Source: Massospora cicadina
Taxonomy: Eukaryota; Entomophthoromycota; Entomophthoromycetes; Entomophthorales; Entomophthoraceae
Assembly: GCA_022478985.1 (NCBI GenBank)
Contig: JAKSZP010015879.1
Span: 62,001-126,000, forward strand
DNA length: 64,000 bases
Reading direction: 5' to 3'
The first letter of the stretch is position 1. Each line of letters starts with the position of its first letter. The notes below the pieces were generated by a model that was not told the origin of the DNA, searched no databases, and was given only the letters and a program-made list of their open reading frames with translations. This document shows positions 10,545 through 21,649 of this stretch, one piece after another. Made by a program: the position numbers and the translations under genes.

Positions 10545-10959
10545 TGTTGGTGCTACAGTTCTTCAGACTGGCGCTGGGGTTCGCGGTGGCTCAAAGCTGG
10601 AAAATTTGGAAAAAGCACTGAAAAGGAAATGGGAAAAATGGGTTAGAATACTGAATACTTTATTAAGCTAAAAGGCCTCAATATTTATAGCGTGCGTTGG
10701 GACTTAGTGCCTTTGGGATTGTCAGGCCTCATCCATTCAGAATCTTTACTGATCTTCTGAAATGGCCTCCTTATGGACGTCTGCAATGGATAGCGTTGCT
10801 CACCTGGCTGAATGGGCGGAAACGCCGCCCCAAGTGACTCAGTAATAGGGGAGGAAGATCCTGAAATAGATTTAGCTTGGGGTAGGTTTGACGACAAATT
10901 TGGCATGGCCTGATTTAGAAGAAGGAAATTCAATTCAATTTTTATCTCGAATTCTGACA
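10545..10959 (-). repeat. 5' LTR of element C
   Basis: Partner of 4432-4845, with the same ends (TG...CA) and the same internal TTTAAATA-like and AATAAA-like signals on the minus strand. The right flank at 10960-10964 is the second CCTGC duplication. Confidence 0.93.
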
Positions 10960-10964
10960 CCTGC
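10960..10964. repeat. Target site duplication, right copy (element C)
   Basis: CCTGC, identical to 4427-4431. Confidence 0.9.
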
Positions 10965-11500
10965 TTACTAAGGAGACAAAGTTTTAGTGTCCTGGAACAG
11001 GAGAAGGCCAACGCGGAGTTAAAGGAACGTTTGGTAGAGGCGCCAAACTTGGTCTAACCAGATTTCAGTAATACATTCTACCTATATACTGACGCCAGTG
11101 ACATAGGGCCTAGAGCGATCTTGGTACAATTGGATAAAGATGGGGTGGATCACTCAATTGAGTACTACAAAAAAGTGTTCAACAAAGCAGAGAAGAACTA
11201 TATGGTCACCAAACGTGAGTGCTTTTTGGTAATCAGAGCATCCAAACGCTTTAGACCTTATTTGTATGGGGCAAATTTTAAGGAACTTATAGATCATGCA
11301 TCACTCCAATAGTTAAGAAACATGAAGGATTCCGATGGACACATTGCACGTAGGGATGTACTCCTCCAAGGATAAGATTTCATAATAATACATCAAGCAG
11401 GAGATAAAAACCTCGTCGCAGATAGCTTTGAAAGATTACTAGTGTTCAACTTGCAAGATCCAAATATCAATTGCCTTTATAACTTAATTTGGCTACCAGA
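10965..11500 (+). pseudogene. RT connection and RNase H of element A (second part)
   Basis: This continues element A's pol after the nested element. The connection domain (EKANAELKERLVEAP) is followed by the RNase H entry FYLYTDASDIG near 11080 and the frame 11121-11312 with FNKAEKNYMVTKRECFLVI and PYLYGANFKELIDHASLQ. The Asp of TDAS, the Glu of KREC and the Asp of IDHA match the RNase H catalytic pattern. The end (DKNLVADSFERLLV, near 11410) corresponds to the HNADGLSR block with the key residues changed. Confidence 0.85.
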
Positions 11501-11579
11501 AGAGGCCTGATAGGAAGAAACCAAGTAAATTAAGAACGCCTGAGGAGACTTTCCAAAGACACCTGGCGTTTTAATGTAA

Positions 11580-12560
11580 ATCTACAAAAGAAGATACAAA
11601 ACAAGTGGTACCCATATCTGACCTAGCAAACTCATGGTTTTAGTAATGGAGGCTCATTGCACGTGGGCCATGGAAAATTTCAAAAACGCTGAAATACCTT
11701 AAAATGTTTCTACTGGGAGCGCATGTCAGACAAACTGCACCGAGACTTATAGTTGTGCATACCTTGTGTGAGCGTTCACCCTCTGGATAAGCAATTTTAG
11801 TTAACTCTGATTTCCCCTATAGCGCCATTCAGTAACGTCTCAATTGACATGGTGGGACCTTTTCCAATTGCCTCTAGTGGAACCAAGTCAATCCTAGTCA
11901 TGATCGACCACTTCATAAGTGGGTCAAAGCCTCCACAGTTAAGATGTACACTGTGAACTCCACCGCTCATTTTTTGTACTATCAAGTTATCATTAGGCAC
12001 GGTTGCCCTCAAGTTTTACTGTCATACAACAGGAAGAACTTTTCTTGGACATAGTAAAAAAATTGATGAGCCTAATAGAAGTGAAGCAGCAGTACACTAC
12101 CCCATACACTCCATCTTCAAATGGAAGTGTTGAGCAAGTGAATGACAACTTAGGAAGGAATTTGAAGAAAATGGCCTGCAATTACAAGTCTAATTAGGAT
12201 TAATTGAAGCCCTCAGCGTTGTTGGTTTAACTGTTAAACACCACTAAGTAATTGAGATGTCCACTTTCATAGCCCTGTATGGGTGAGGGGAATCTCTGTC
12301 GACTCTCCTAGCACTGATAATCCCAGAGGACCAGAAAACCTTCTGCTTAGAAGCTATCAGCAGGACTTAGCTGATGGACATATAAGAATTAAATTAGAGG
12401 CTTCAAATAACAAGAAACAACTATCCCTCAAAGCCAGCGGGAGAGTCAGAGATGCATTAGGCCACCAGAGTTCAGCCTAGGAGACAAGGTTTCATTCTAC
12501 CATTTGTGGGGAACACAAACAAAAAAAATTACAGGCCAATTAGACTGGTCCTGCTACTGT
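11580..12560 (+). pseudogene. Integrase of element A
   Basis: Read in changing frames: a zinc-head remnant near 11640-11770; catalytic core NVSIDMVGPFPIASSGTK near 11825-11885 (first Asp); LVMIDHFI near 11897; HGCPQVLL near 11998; and YTPSSNGSVEQVNDNLGR near 12105-12160 (Glu), mostly inside the frame 12003-12197. The second core Asp falls in a damaged segment near 12020. The C-terminal part continues to about 12540 with no clear GPY motif. Confidence 0.8.
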
Positions 12561-12662
12561 CTTAATAAAGAGAGAGGCGGAATATTGTATCTGGTATGAT
12601 AATATTAACATCTTTAAATGGAGTACATGCTTGGCATCTCCAATCATTCACCAGGTTCATCT

Positions 12663-12674
12663 TGTGAGGGGAAG
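12663..12674 (+). promoter_or_regulatory. Polypurine tract of element A
   Basis: TGTGAGGGGAAG directly before the TGTCATGG start of the 3' LTR. Confidence 0.65.
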
Positions 12675-13884
12675 TGTCATGGATGAGGCCGTGACTGATT
12701 CAACAGATCGTTCCTCAACCAGTGTAATGACTGGTTTTACCCCAAGCTGGTGGAGGTACAGGCAATCAACCCACCTCGGATGGTGGCAAACAAGCCCTTT
12801 TATAGACTTGGGCAAGAAACGAAATTTCATCATTAGGATGACGTCAAATGAAATGTCTTTCGACCTAATGAATCAGAGAATATAATATATGTAGATGATG
12901 ATGTCACCAAAATTCAGTATGAAAATAAACCCCTTATACACTTTCAGGGGGCCAAAATAATTTGCATTCTGACAATGATGCTACGATGAGCAGACCAAAT
13001 TATGCCAATGAGAGCATTTAAAAATGGAAAGCGAGTATTATTAAATTGTGCAACCATCCAATTTTAAGAGTCATTTGAATACAGCGATATGAGGTGCATC
13101 ATAGGAGTTATTACTCAACCCTGATGTCAACTAGAGTATTACCAAATTTGGTAAACAATTCTTATTATAAGAAACAATGGCTCTCACACAGAAGCGGGGA
13201 CTAGTGAAAGGGCTTTGAACACCCAGGTTCAGGAATCACCACCGTGATAAAGAGCCACAGCTACAGGATTTGTCCCAAATGGACGAAGCCACTAAAGCAG
13301 CAATTTGAAGACATCTAACTAGGGGATCTTGATAATCTCACATAACAACAACCATATTCCCAAATATTTTTCATTATCATACAGTTTATATCTTTATTTT
13401 CCCTTAAGGTATAATATACTTCACTTTTTGACCTTACTAGGCACCCTTTTCGCAGAATATCAAGCTTACCCTTTTACTTTCATTTATAAATGTTTAAGTG
13501 AATCAATTGCCAGTAACCATTCTGGTATTAATCAAAAATACATAATACAGTAACCAGTATGAAATCTGATCTGTTTGGATTAAGGCACTAGCTCTCGCGG
13601 ATACATCAGAGCCGAGCTACCAAGGGAGAGGTTGGATTGGCTATATTGAGTCTTGAGGACCAACATATACAAACATATATAAGAGTTTAAACAAAATATC
13701 TGCCATAAGCGCAAACATTTTACCAAAGCAATCAATGCTACAAGATATAGCATCAGAGAAGAATTACTTTATTAGGATGATTTTATTCTTAACAAAGGTT
13801 GTCTAGTACATATCTTGGCGGAGTAGACCCCCTGAGCAGCGAGTCAGCCTCACATGTGAAACGAGTTATGGTCAGTGAGCTGAC
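12675..13884 (+). repeat. 3' LTR of element A
   Basis: It starts TGTCATGGATGAGG after the PPT and ends near GTGAGCTGAC; the last 36 bases match the 5' LTR remnant at 1061-1100. At about 1.21 kb it is long. It holds an AT-rich TATA-like stretch near 12880. The exact last base is uncertain because the canonical CA end is not visible. No gene is seen in it; the short open frames at 12631 and 13329 look like chance. Confidence 0.7.
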
Positions 13885-14878
13885 TTATAGTTAAAGTGGA
13901 TGATCTTTTGTGATCATTTGGTCAAGACCATACAAGAGTTTTTAAGGCTTATTTAACTTTTATACCTAATAATGGGATATCCCTTGGTATCAACACTTGG
14001 TCGTGGCTCTGTCAAGTCCATTTAATGTTGTCAGCATTGATGTGGCGAGCCCTTTGCCCAACAATTATTTGGGCACAAGTATATCCTATCAGCTGTGGAA
14101 CATTTGACCAAGTGGTTCAAAGCGATTTCTGTTTAGCTGCCACCACACAAACTACAGTCCTATTCCTTATACAATCCATTTTCACTCAGTATGGATGCCC
14201 GTAAACTCTACTTTTAGAAAATGGGTAAACTATACCTCACAGGATATCCAAGAACTAACTTCACTTTTTGGGACTAACCAAAGTTTCACTGCACTATAAA
14301 ATCTCTCAACCAATGGGTAGTGGAACGCGCTAACTGGACTTTTGGTTGTATCTTTTGGAAGATCGCCGCCTCCAATTCTATGTGCTGGAACCACAATATG
14401 CCCAGCGCTTCGTTAGCTTATTGATAATTTACTATCTTATAATCAAGATGTCCCTTTTTAAAGCTCTACCTGGGCGTACCCCTCAGCTGCCAAGTAGCGT
14501 TCAATCCCTACTATACTCCTTAGTATTAAAAGCTCCAATATTAAGATGAGGGCCTTAGACAATGAAATTATATGGCTTCAAGCCCTCTCTATTAAAGGAA
14601 TTAATACCACTACAGCAAAGTAGACATCCAGCTCCAATATTGGCTGAACCTCTTTACTTACATTTCAGTTAGGCGACTAACTCCTTTATCTTCACCATTG
14701 ACCTGGAGGTCAACAGGACAAGCTTAACTTTCTTTAGTTAGAACCCTACTATGTCATTCATAAGGTGAATTTCAGATACTCAAATGCTGAAGTTTCCCAA
14801 GGGACAGTGATTACCCGAGTCCATGGTTGACTCCTTCAGCCCTATATCCCCCTCCAACAGGACCTTGAGGGGGGTCGT
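13885..14878 (+). pseudogene. Integrase fragment (element G0, right part)
   Basis: Broken Ty3 integrase. Visible pieces: core start NVVSIDVASPLPNNYLG near 14027-14080, a second block with TQYGCP near 14188, and the frame 14346-14549 whose segment MSLFKALPGRTPQLPSS matches the equivalent block of element C. A purine tract (GAGGGGGG near 14867) leads into an LTR-like TGTCAGATTT. With 1-545 it flanks element A, consistent with A having inserted into this element, though about 0.9 kb of RNase H/integrase link is missing. Confidence 0.75.
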
Positions 14879-15394
14879 TGTCAGATTTGAGATAACAAGA
14901 AAGTCAAGATCCCTGCTCCCAATTTGAGCCCCAATAAGTCAACTTTTGAGCCCATCTTTAAAGCCTGTCATCGAAGGCACTGATGGGAATTTTGTTCAGG
15001 AAACATCATGCGCACAGGAATCAATAGAGATGCCTTCTATTATGGCATCTCTTCTTCCAAATGAACAAAATGCGCAACTTCTATCAATGAGGTCATGAGG
15101 ACATTGTCAATAAGTAAAATGAAGATTCAAATAGGCAGTCAATTTTGGAAAGATATAGAATATCCTAATCATAAGCCATTTATGTCTATTCAGCATCTTG
15201 TCCCCACTCACCCTATAAATAAATCCCTTTTGACTTAATAAAGCAGTCGATTTATCCCTCCTTTCATCTTCATTGACCTCTACACTAGTTTTAAAGCTCT
15301 AAGACCCATTTTAAACTTCAGCTTACAGTCAATAGAACTGATAAGCTGATACATGCCATGATAAATGGCCAGGAGGGATCAGCATATTTGAGGA
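14879..15394 (+). repeat. LTR-like stretch after G0 integrase
   Basis: It begins TGTCAGATTTGAG right after a purine tract, as a 3' LTR would, and contains CTATAAATAAATCC and AATAAAG near 15210-15245 as possible TATA and polyadenylation signals. No partner LTR was found and the right end is not defined. Otherwise I see no gene here. Confidence 0.35.
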
Positions 15395-18240
15395 CTGGTG
15401 GCGCCACAAAAACTTCCTAATCACCTCAGATGTGCATAAGCAATCTGCCGTCCATTTTATTGGAACGTTATTCTCTGTCAGGGGATGAAGAGGCGCCGCC
15501 AACTGAGAGAGTGCAGTCAGAAATTTTTTTAAAAAAATAATCTTTCATAATAAAAAATACATCTGCTTCTGCATGGTGTGCGTGATCAAGAAATTAATAG
15601 CCCTGAGTTTTCTGGGCGGAATAGCAATATCAACCTTTAAGATAAGATTTATAAGAAAGCAATATCTTCCCTGAAGAACATGAAATTCAATTCCTTTACA
15701 TAAATATCTGTCTTCTTTAGCGCCACCAGTACCATCTCCAGGTTCTTTGTATGCTGTTTGGGGTTGGGTGAGTGCACCTGGATATTTTCAATGTACACTA
15801 CAGCATAGGTAGATCAAAGGTCACCTAGTACATCATCAAACATGTGCTAAATAGTGGTGGGTGAATTAAAGGGACCAAAGGGTTTTACGCATAACTGAGA
15901 AACCCCCTGTTTGGTGCAAATGGCCTTTAACCACTTCAAGCCTTCTGATACCCTGATTTTGATTGAAGATGTTTACAAGGTCAAGTTTGGAAATCACCGG
16001 GGATATGGCAATCTCCTGGCTGATGTTAAGCTCAAGGGGAAGTGGATATGGGTCATTCATGGTTATGTTGCTCAAATAGCCCTAGTTTATTCACAGACAC
16101 AATTTACCATCAGCCTTTTGAGAAAAATGATGAGGGCATGATGAAAAGACTTCCAAAAAAATCCACTCTTTCTTGAGCTTGCTATCTAACCACACCTTCA
16201 AGGACTTATCTTCCTGTTCTGTGTAGGTATATATGGGAAGTTAACAGTGATTAAGTTCACTGTTAAGCGGAGGCCAGATCATAATTAAAGCAAGGAGGAA
16301 AGCTATTAGCCTTCTCCATATCAAAATTACCCTTATACTGCAACAGCCCTGAGGGAAAATCAGGAGGTAGTTTTGTGGGGGAGAGAGTACTATAAATTGA
16401 ACCTACTTTTGTGGTAGGAGAATTTTTGTTGACAAGAAGAAACTTGCCACTTGATTAGGCATCTTTAAAGGAAAAAAGTTGGTCTTAATATTAATATTAT
16501 TCTGTTGCTTATGTCACCAACCAACCTCAATAATGACAGGTAATATCAAATATGGCAATGCCATAATCTGTTCTATTAAGTAAACTTGTGAATAAAGAAA
16601 AACTTGGGATACCTCACTGTATAACAAGTTATGGGGGATGAAGATGCGGTCAATGCCTAAGATCCTGCATCCAAATTAAGATACATATCTTGAGCGACTT
16701 GCAAACTCAAGACTTTATTAGCTGCTTCCTTGTCCATGAGAGCCTCAGTAATACAGTATGGATCCCTAATGAACTTTAACTTGAAATGAAATTATGCATG
16801 ATTTTGTTTATTCAAAATATCATGAGACATACCTTAAGTGGAAGGGGCCATAGCCAGAATATCCACTTGACTATACTTGGGGTTAAGATCATTGCTCTGG
16901 CATTTTGGAAACCTCAAATTTCTATTTGTTGTAATGCTGACAACAGAGGCACCAACGGATTCAACAATATATGGTCCCCAGGAGCGTCATAGTCAACAGA
17001 GGGGATACTATCACCAGAACACAAAACGGTGAGGCTAAGGGAAGATAATTTGCAACAGGGACAAACAATACACCATTACTTGCAACCATCTAAGCGTGAC
17101 AGGACGTGGGGGGAGCAACAAACTTAGCTTTCTTACTCTTGATATGGAGGTTTATAGCCACCATTGTATTGGTTAAGATATATTCCTTAATTGCAGCGTA
17201 AAAACTGTGATCCTAAGAACGAGCCATCCTCCCAACAACCACAACCTTAACCAAATGTGGGACCTTCCGTTTATAAAACAAACTCAAATCAGCACCTCAC
17301 ATATAGAGGCGGTGGAAAAGGACGAGAATTTAGGTTGCTCCATTATGTCATGGAGCATACTGATAATAATAAGACTGTGTGACACTCAGGATGAGCTACC
17401 ACCTAAAGCAGCATATAAAACAGCCTTAGTACAGCATATATATTATAAGATACAAAGAGAATATTAAAACTGCAAGCAATGGCCATGAAAACTTAAAATT
17501 GGAAAACATGGTCATTTAATGCACAGCAAATTCTTTAAATTCCACTGATAAATTGGATTTTAAAGAATTTTACTCATAATCTAAGGAGCAGAAAGGAAAA
17601 AATGGGGTGACAGTGGAACCTGGTTGGGGACTTCTGCCTTATAAGCTCACTTAATAGGGAACTAGAACCATGTGCATTACTGTCAAGAATATATTTGTGA
17701 TTTGGTTTACGGCGGATCAACACCCCTAAATTGTTACTAATACCAATTCAAATATGACCTGAGAAGGCATATTGGCATAAACTTCTTTTGTGAGAATCTT
17801 AATTCTGCTGTTATTGTGCTTGACGCGATGATGATAGATCCTCTGGCAGAAAATAGGTTCAACCATGTTTAGGACAAGTATGGGCGGTCCAATTGCATTA
17901 CAAAAGTGTATATTAAGTCGTACTGTTAAAGACTGGCTCACCTTTGACAGCAATGGAGGGGAATGGCATATGGGGATTTCTGAGCCTAGGAGTGAATAAT
18001 ATTTTATTATTTTCTGGTCACCAAATTACTTTGGCTAAAGGAACTCAAACCAGTGGAGAGACGTCTTGTTGATAAAATTACTATGAACCCAATGATGGAG
18101 GTGGCTTCTGACCATCGCCACCTCCCAACACACACCCCAATTTTTTTTACCAGCTCATGAGTGTTAGTCAGAGGGGGAAGGGTCACGATTTTCAAGGGAT
18201 AGGCCATCACCTACCTCTCATCTACCACATGGGCTAAATC
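15395..18240 (-). pseudogene. Antisense Ty3/gypsy fragment D (protease and RT)
   Basis: A different Ty3 family from A-C. On the minus strand, in heavily broken frames: a protease-like region near 16790-16690 (ITEALMDKEAANKVL, where DSGA is expected); then RT with LKKEWIFLEVFSSCPHHFSQ and KLCLINYRAI near 16180-16090; NDPYPLPLELNIS and SKLDLVNIFNQ in the frame 16075-15866; the catalytic loop VVYIENIQVHSP near 15800 (YLDD reads YIEN); PKQHTKNLEMVL near 15755; and the connection NVPIKWTADC near 15460. The 3' part of pol is absent. The region above 17000 is presumably gag/protease, but I can name no domain there. No LTRs are visible. Confidence 0.7.
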
Positions 18241-18559
18241 GCCCTGAGTGACAAGAGAGACGGCCACATGCTTAATCCCTTTTAGATTTTTAAGGGGTGT
18301 TTCACCACCAATTAAGCCGCAAGGGGTGCTCCTAAGACTTACACTCAGCTGTACCAATGGGAATTGGAGACACCATATAATAGACCTGAACTGAAAACCA
18401 TGACAAAGGATACTTAAATTAAGATCAGAATGCTCTATAATCTGGATATCAAAATAATGGTTGCCATATGTGCGTTTCTATTCTCAAGCAAAAATAAAAC
18501 TCAAAGATAATCCATAATAAGCTATGAGGCTGTCATTAAACCTTCCATTTAATGATAAA
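18241..18559. other. No gene seen
   Basis: AT-rich decayed sequence between fragment D and an integrase fragment. It may be the gag end of D, but I see no motif. Confidence 0.4.
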
Positions 18560-19560
18560 GAAATATTATCTAAATTATATGCTCAAACCCATCCATGAGG
18601 TGCTGGAAGCATGTTTAACCTGAGATCGCAAGAATTTCCAAGTTCTTAGTACCAACATCAAGTATAGGCTCCATTGGCAACATTTAGCGGGGTCAGCGTC
18701 AAATTTGGTGGTACCCCTCTCCACTGATCTTCACGGCCATTGATATAACATTTTTGTTATTGACCACTTGACAAAGCGCGTCAAAGCTATACCTGTCTCT
18801 CAGAAACTGCAAAGACTGCGTCCTTGTTTCTCTTTTTCACTATTTCAAATAACATGGATGCCCTAAGGTCTTTCACTTCAACAACGGGCCAAATTTTACC
18901 TCTCAAGTAGTTCAAGAGCTGGCCTCCCTATTTGTTATCATCCAACATAACGCTACCCCTCATAATCTTCAACTAATATACCATTTGAATGATCTAACAA
19001 ACTCTTATGTCTATTATCCAAAAGATGGATGCCACTAAACCCAAGCAATGGAATCATTATACGGCCTCTGCTTTAACAGCAAAATAAATAAGCTTTTACT
19101 AAGTGGTCAAAGTGTCTCCCCTCCAGGCCCTCTATGTTATAGAGAAGCGATAACCTCTCAGTGTGCGCCTTTTATTAGGTGCCTCAGCTCTCAAAATTGC
19201 TGGATTGACTATGAGGGCTTTAGCTGACGAAATAATAAATTACAAGCAATAGACAATTTTGGAAAAATCTAAACCGCCTCAGAGGAGACCATATAATCCA
19301 ACGCTCCTTGACCACCCTTCCCACCTTTAAAATATTCATATTGTTTTTTCTATCATCATCGCGCTACAGGGAAATTAAAAACATGACACCTCCTTACTGG
19401 TCCCATATCACGTTCCATATAAAGCATGGTCTTATTTTCCTTTTTTTAGTACTAGATGCTGATTTTCCTTTTTTGATGTTGCCCAAAGTACTATAATCAA
19501 TTGGGTTCATAGGTACATTTCTTTACGCCTATGTTCTCCTACAACAGTTTTTGAGTGGGG
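18560..19560 (+). pseudogene. Ty3/gypsy integrase fragment
   Basis: Integrase core of the C/G type in changing frames: VVPLSTDLHGH near 18700, VIDHLTKRVKAIPVSQKTAK near 18755-18810, HGCPKVFHF near 18850, NGPNFTSQVVQELASLF near 18885-18930 and PKQWNHYTASALTAK near 19040-19085, the last matching TRWNHYLPSALLAY of element C. The right end has a short purine tract (GAGTGGGGAAC) followed by TGTCAGAG at about 19569, an LTR-start arrangement. RT and RNase H are not present upstream. Confidence 0.75.
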
Positions 19561-19568
19561 AACTGTCA

Positions 19569-20080
19569 GAGTTTTTAATGGTGAGAAAATAGAGCACCCT
19601 TTTTGAAGATTGAAATTGAAATTCTTCCTCATTAATTGAGTATCAAAGATTTAATTGTTACGCCACTATTGAATCAATGATGTCATTAAATGGGAAAAAT
19701 TGTGTAATGAGAATTAAATATCATTAAGAGGAACTGATCAACCTGGCTTGATGATTGATGATCTTGGAGAAACTACATCCTTGATCCTATAGTATAAACT
19801 TGATAATCCCAGTAAAACGGGTCATGACTGTCCAGATATTGACGAGCAAAAAAGGCTATTTTGACCCTTCTATTGGATGAGAAGAAAAGATTCCAATTAA
19901 GAAGGAAAGAATCCACTCCTTATACCACAGGGCTCCTACTCTTCCTATACATATCAATAAAGCTTTAGCTCAATAAAAGTTGTCCCAAATTCTATCCTAT
20001 TTTTAATTAACATATTCTTTGATGTTCCTTTATAGTTTTTGTCAGGCTTCAACCCAATACAGAAGAATTAATCAACTCTT
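19569..20080 (+). repeat. LTR-like stretch
   Basis: It starts TGTCAGAGTTTTT after a purine tract and contains TATAGTATAAAC near 19790 and two AATAAA signals near 19960-19978. The end is uncertain. It lies between an integrase end and a gag region of the same family, so it could be one LTR shared by two tandem copies. No second copy was found in the window. Confidence 0.35.
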
Positions 20081-20548
20081 TTGGTGTGATATGAACTCAA
20101 TTCATTGTAAGGAGTATTTTGGATGTCAGGGTTCAAACTCATTAAAAAGGATAAACACCACAACTGGTGGGGCTCAAACCCAATCCTAAAGATCAATTAC
20201 ATATACTTTCAAAGTTATTGTAGGATGTCTGCTGAAATCTAAGGAGAAATAATTGAACAAAGATTGTTCCTTGTAAGTTCCTGGAAATTTTCCTTAATGT
20301 ATTAGTATTTCATCCCCATAGGTATGGCTCCCTTTGTGTATAATGATTAATATTATTCATGCGCAATATTTTTATTGTTGCTATTAAATAGTATAATTAA
20401 TGTATATTTGTCAAACATAAAACAATTTCTCTAAAAAGCATATTTATTTATTTAGTAAAGAAAACCTTACGCCATGGTTATTGGATTACCTGAACATTTT
20501 GCTGTATGGTTGGAATTATCCCCCTTGTCCTGAAAAAGTTTCTGGTGC
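20081..20548. other. No gene seen
   Basis: AT-rich sequence; probably the leader or gag start of element G, but no PBS or protein motif can be supported. Confidence 0.35.
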
Positions 20549-20564
20549 TCCATACCCATATCTC
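20549..20564. repeat. Target site duplication, left copy (SINE copy 1)
   Basis: TCCATACCCATATCTC, repeated exactly at 20850-20865. Confidence 0.9.
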
Positions 20565-20849
20565 AAGGGGAGGATACCCCAGTGATAGAATATGGACCCT
20601 CTACCTCTGTCTTCCTGAGTTTGATCCCAGTAGATGAACTTTGGGTAATGGACAATTAAGGCTGTGTTGGTGTTGCGCACCAATGCTCTGAACCAAGATA
20701 GCGAATATTAAAGGCAATCCATGGAGTTCCTGGCCTATCATATGCTGCGCATTGAAGTTTTCTAGGCTTTATCCTCCTTTCCCATTTCTTTTATCCCTTA
20801 ATCAGTGCGGTATCATCCCCAGGTCAGCCAACCTCAGATAAAATTTAAA
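20565..20849 (+). mobile_element. tRNA-derived SINE, copy 1
   Basis: A 285-bp unit flanked by a perfect 16-bp direct repeat and found again, inverted, at 41643-41929. The head resembles a tRNA: GGATACCCCAGTGATAGAAT holds an A-box-like sequence (from 20575) and GAGTTTGATCCCA (near 20617) a B-box-like sequence, spaced as in Pol III promoters. A body of about 170 bp is well conserved between copies, including CCATGGAGTTCCTGGCCTAT. It ends in an A-rich tail (GATAAAATTTAAA). It has no open frame, so it would need a LINE partner for movement. Confidence 0.88.
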
Positions 20850-20865
20850 TCCATACCCATATCTC
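20850..20865. repeat. Target site duplication, right copy (SINE copy 1)
   Basis: TCCATACCCATATCTC, identical to 20549-20564. Confidence 0.9.
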
Positions 20866-21649
20866 CCCAAGTCCTTGGTGAACCTCAGCAAGCACAATAA
20901 CATTAGTGGCTCAGCATCAAACCTCTTTCTACCATTAATTCCCCCCACCTTAGTGAGTGAGCGATTAACATGCATGTAGGAGAACTTGTTGCGTAACTTA
21001 ATTTTTAGTTACCAGAGACTATGGAGGTGGACCAACACCCCTTCTGCTGACCACTATAAGTTTAAGTCTTGTACTTCTTAGATTTCCTGCAACTCCTAAA
21101 ACCAGGGTTTTGTCTTGGGTGGACGAGAAAATAAAAGATGAACTATTTCTGTGCCGCTACAAGGATGAGTCTATGTTCTACTGCAGCTCTTAAATTTAAA
21201 CAAGTTGGAGTGGGCTGTAGTGAGTTCTAAAATTCCAATTCATCAACTCAAAATCATACTCTATTGCAAGTAGCAGGATTCCACCATTTAAAACTACAGC
21301 ATCTCAAATATATAAAACATTTCATATTTACCTTAGTGAATTTTATAATTTTACTTCTGCTTTCAGATGAGAGAATTAGATTGCAACCTCTGAGAATTAA
21401 TAGCTCCTGAACAACATGCAATCTTAATTTAACTTTTCTCAACTGGAGGGGTGATCAGATATGTCCGTTATGTGCTCTACACCTGCTTTAATGATCTTGA
21501 AAGTTTTTCTCCACAATCAAGATGGGATTAGTACCATTGCAATGCAATAGATTGACACCCTAAGATAATTTATGTAGTAATTCATTTGCTATATCAATGA
21601 GTTGACTTATCAAAATGGGAACCCCTGATAATACTTGATTTTATAGTCC
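20866..21649 (+). other. Probable gag 5' part of element G, unrecognised
   Basis: This lies between the SINE and the collagen-like gag piece at 21650. Broken frames are present, but none carries a motif I can name. The assignment to gag rests only on position. Confidence 0.3.

Larger units (their letters stand above)
4432..10959 (-). mobile_element. Ty3/gypsy LTR retrotransposon C, complete layout
   Basis: A full antisense element of 6,528 bp: 414/415-bp LTRs at both ends, PBS, gag, protease, RT, RNase H, integrase with DDE residues and a GPY-type tail, and a PPT. It is flanked by a perfect 5-bp duplication (CCTGC) and is nested in the RT gene of element A, whose reading continues on the other side. 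YLDD in RT and DSG in protease are intact, so it is younger than its host element, but gag and pol carry several stops and frameshifts and the zinc knuckle has lost its His. It is probably non-autonomous today. Confidence 0.95.
1061..13884 (+). mobile_element. Ty3/gypsy LTR retrotransposon A (degraded, split by element C)
   Basis: The element reads LTR end, PBS, gag, protease, RT, [insertion of C at 4432-10959], RNase H, integrase, PPT, 3' LTR. Order and domains are those of Ty3/gypsy elements (integrase after RNase H). The 5' LTR is reduced to its last 40 bases, which match the end of the 3' LTR at 13849-13884. Without the insertion the remaining element is about 6.3 kb including one LTR. 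It appears to sit inside the pol region of element G0, whose pieces flank it at 1-545 and 13885-14878. Protease and RT active sites are both altered, so it should be dead. Confidence 0.8.

Noticed and set aside
20565..20660. Functional tRNA gene
   Set aside because: A- and B-box-like cores are present, but the acceptor and anticodon stems do not pair convincingly, and the unit continues into a repeated body with an A-rich tail.
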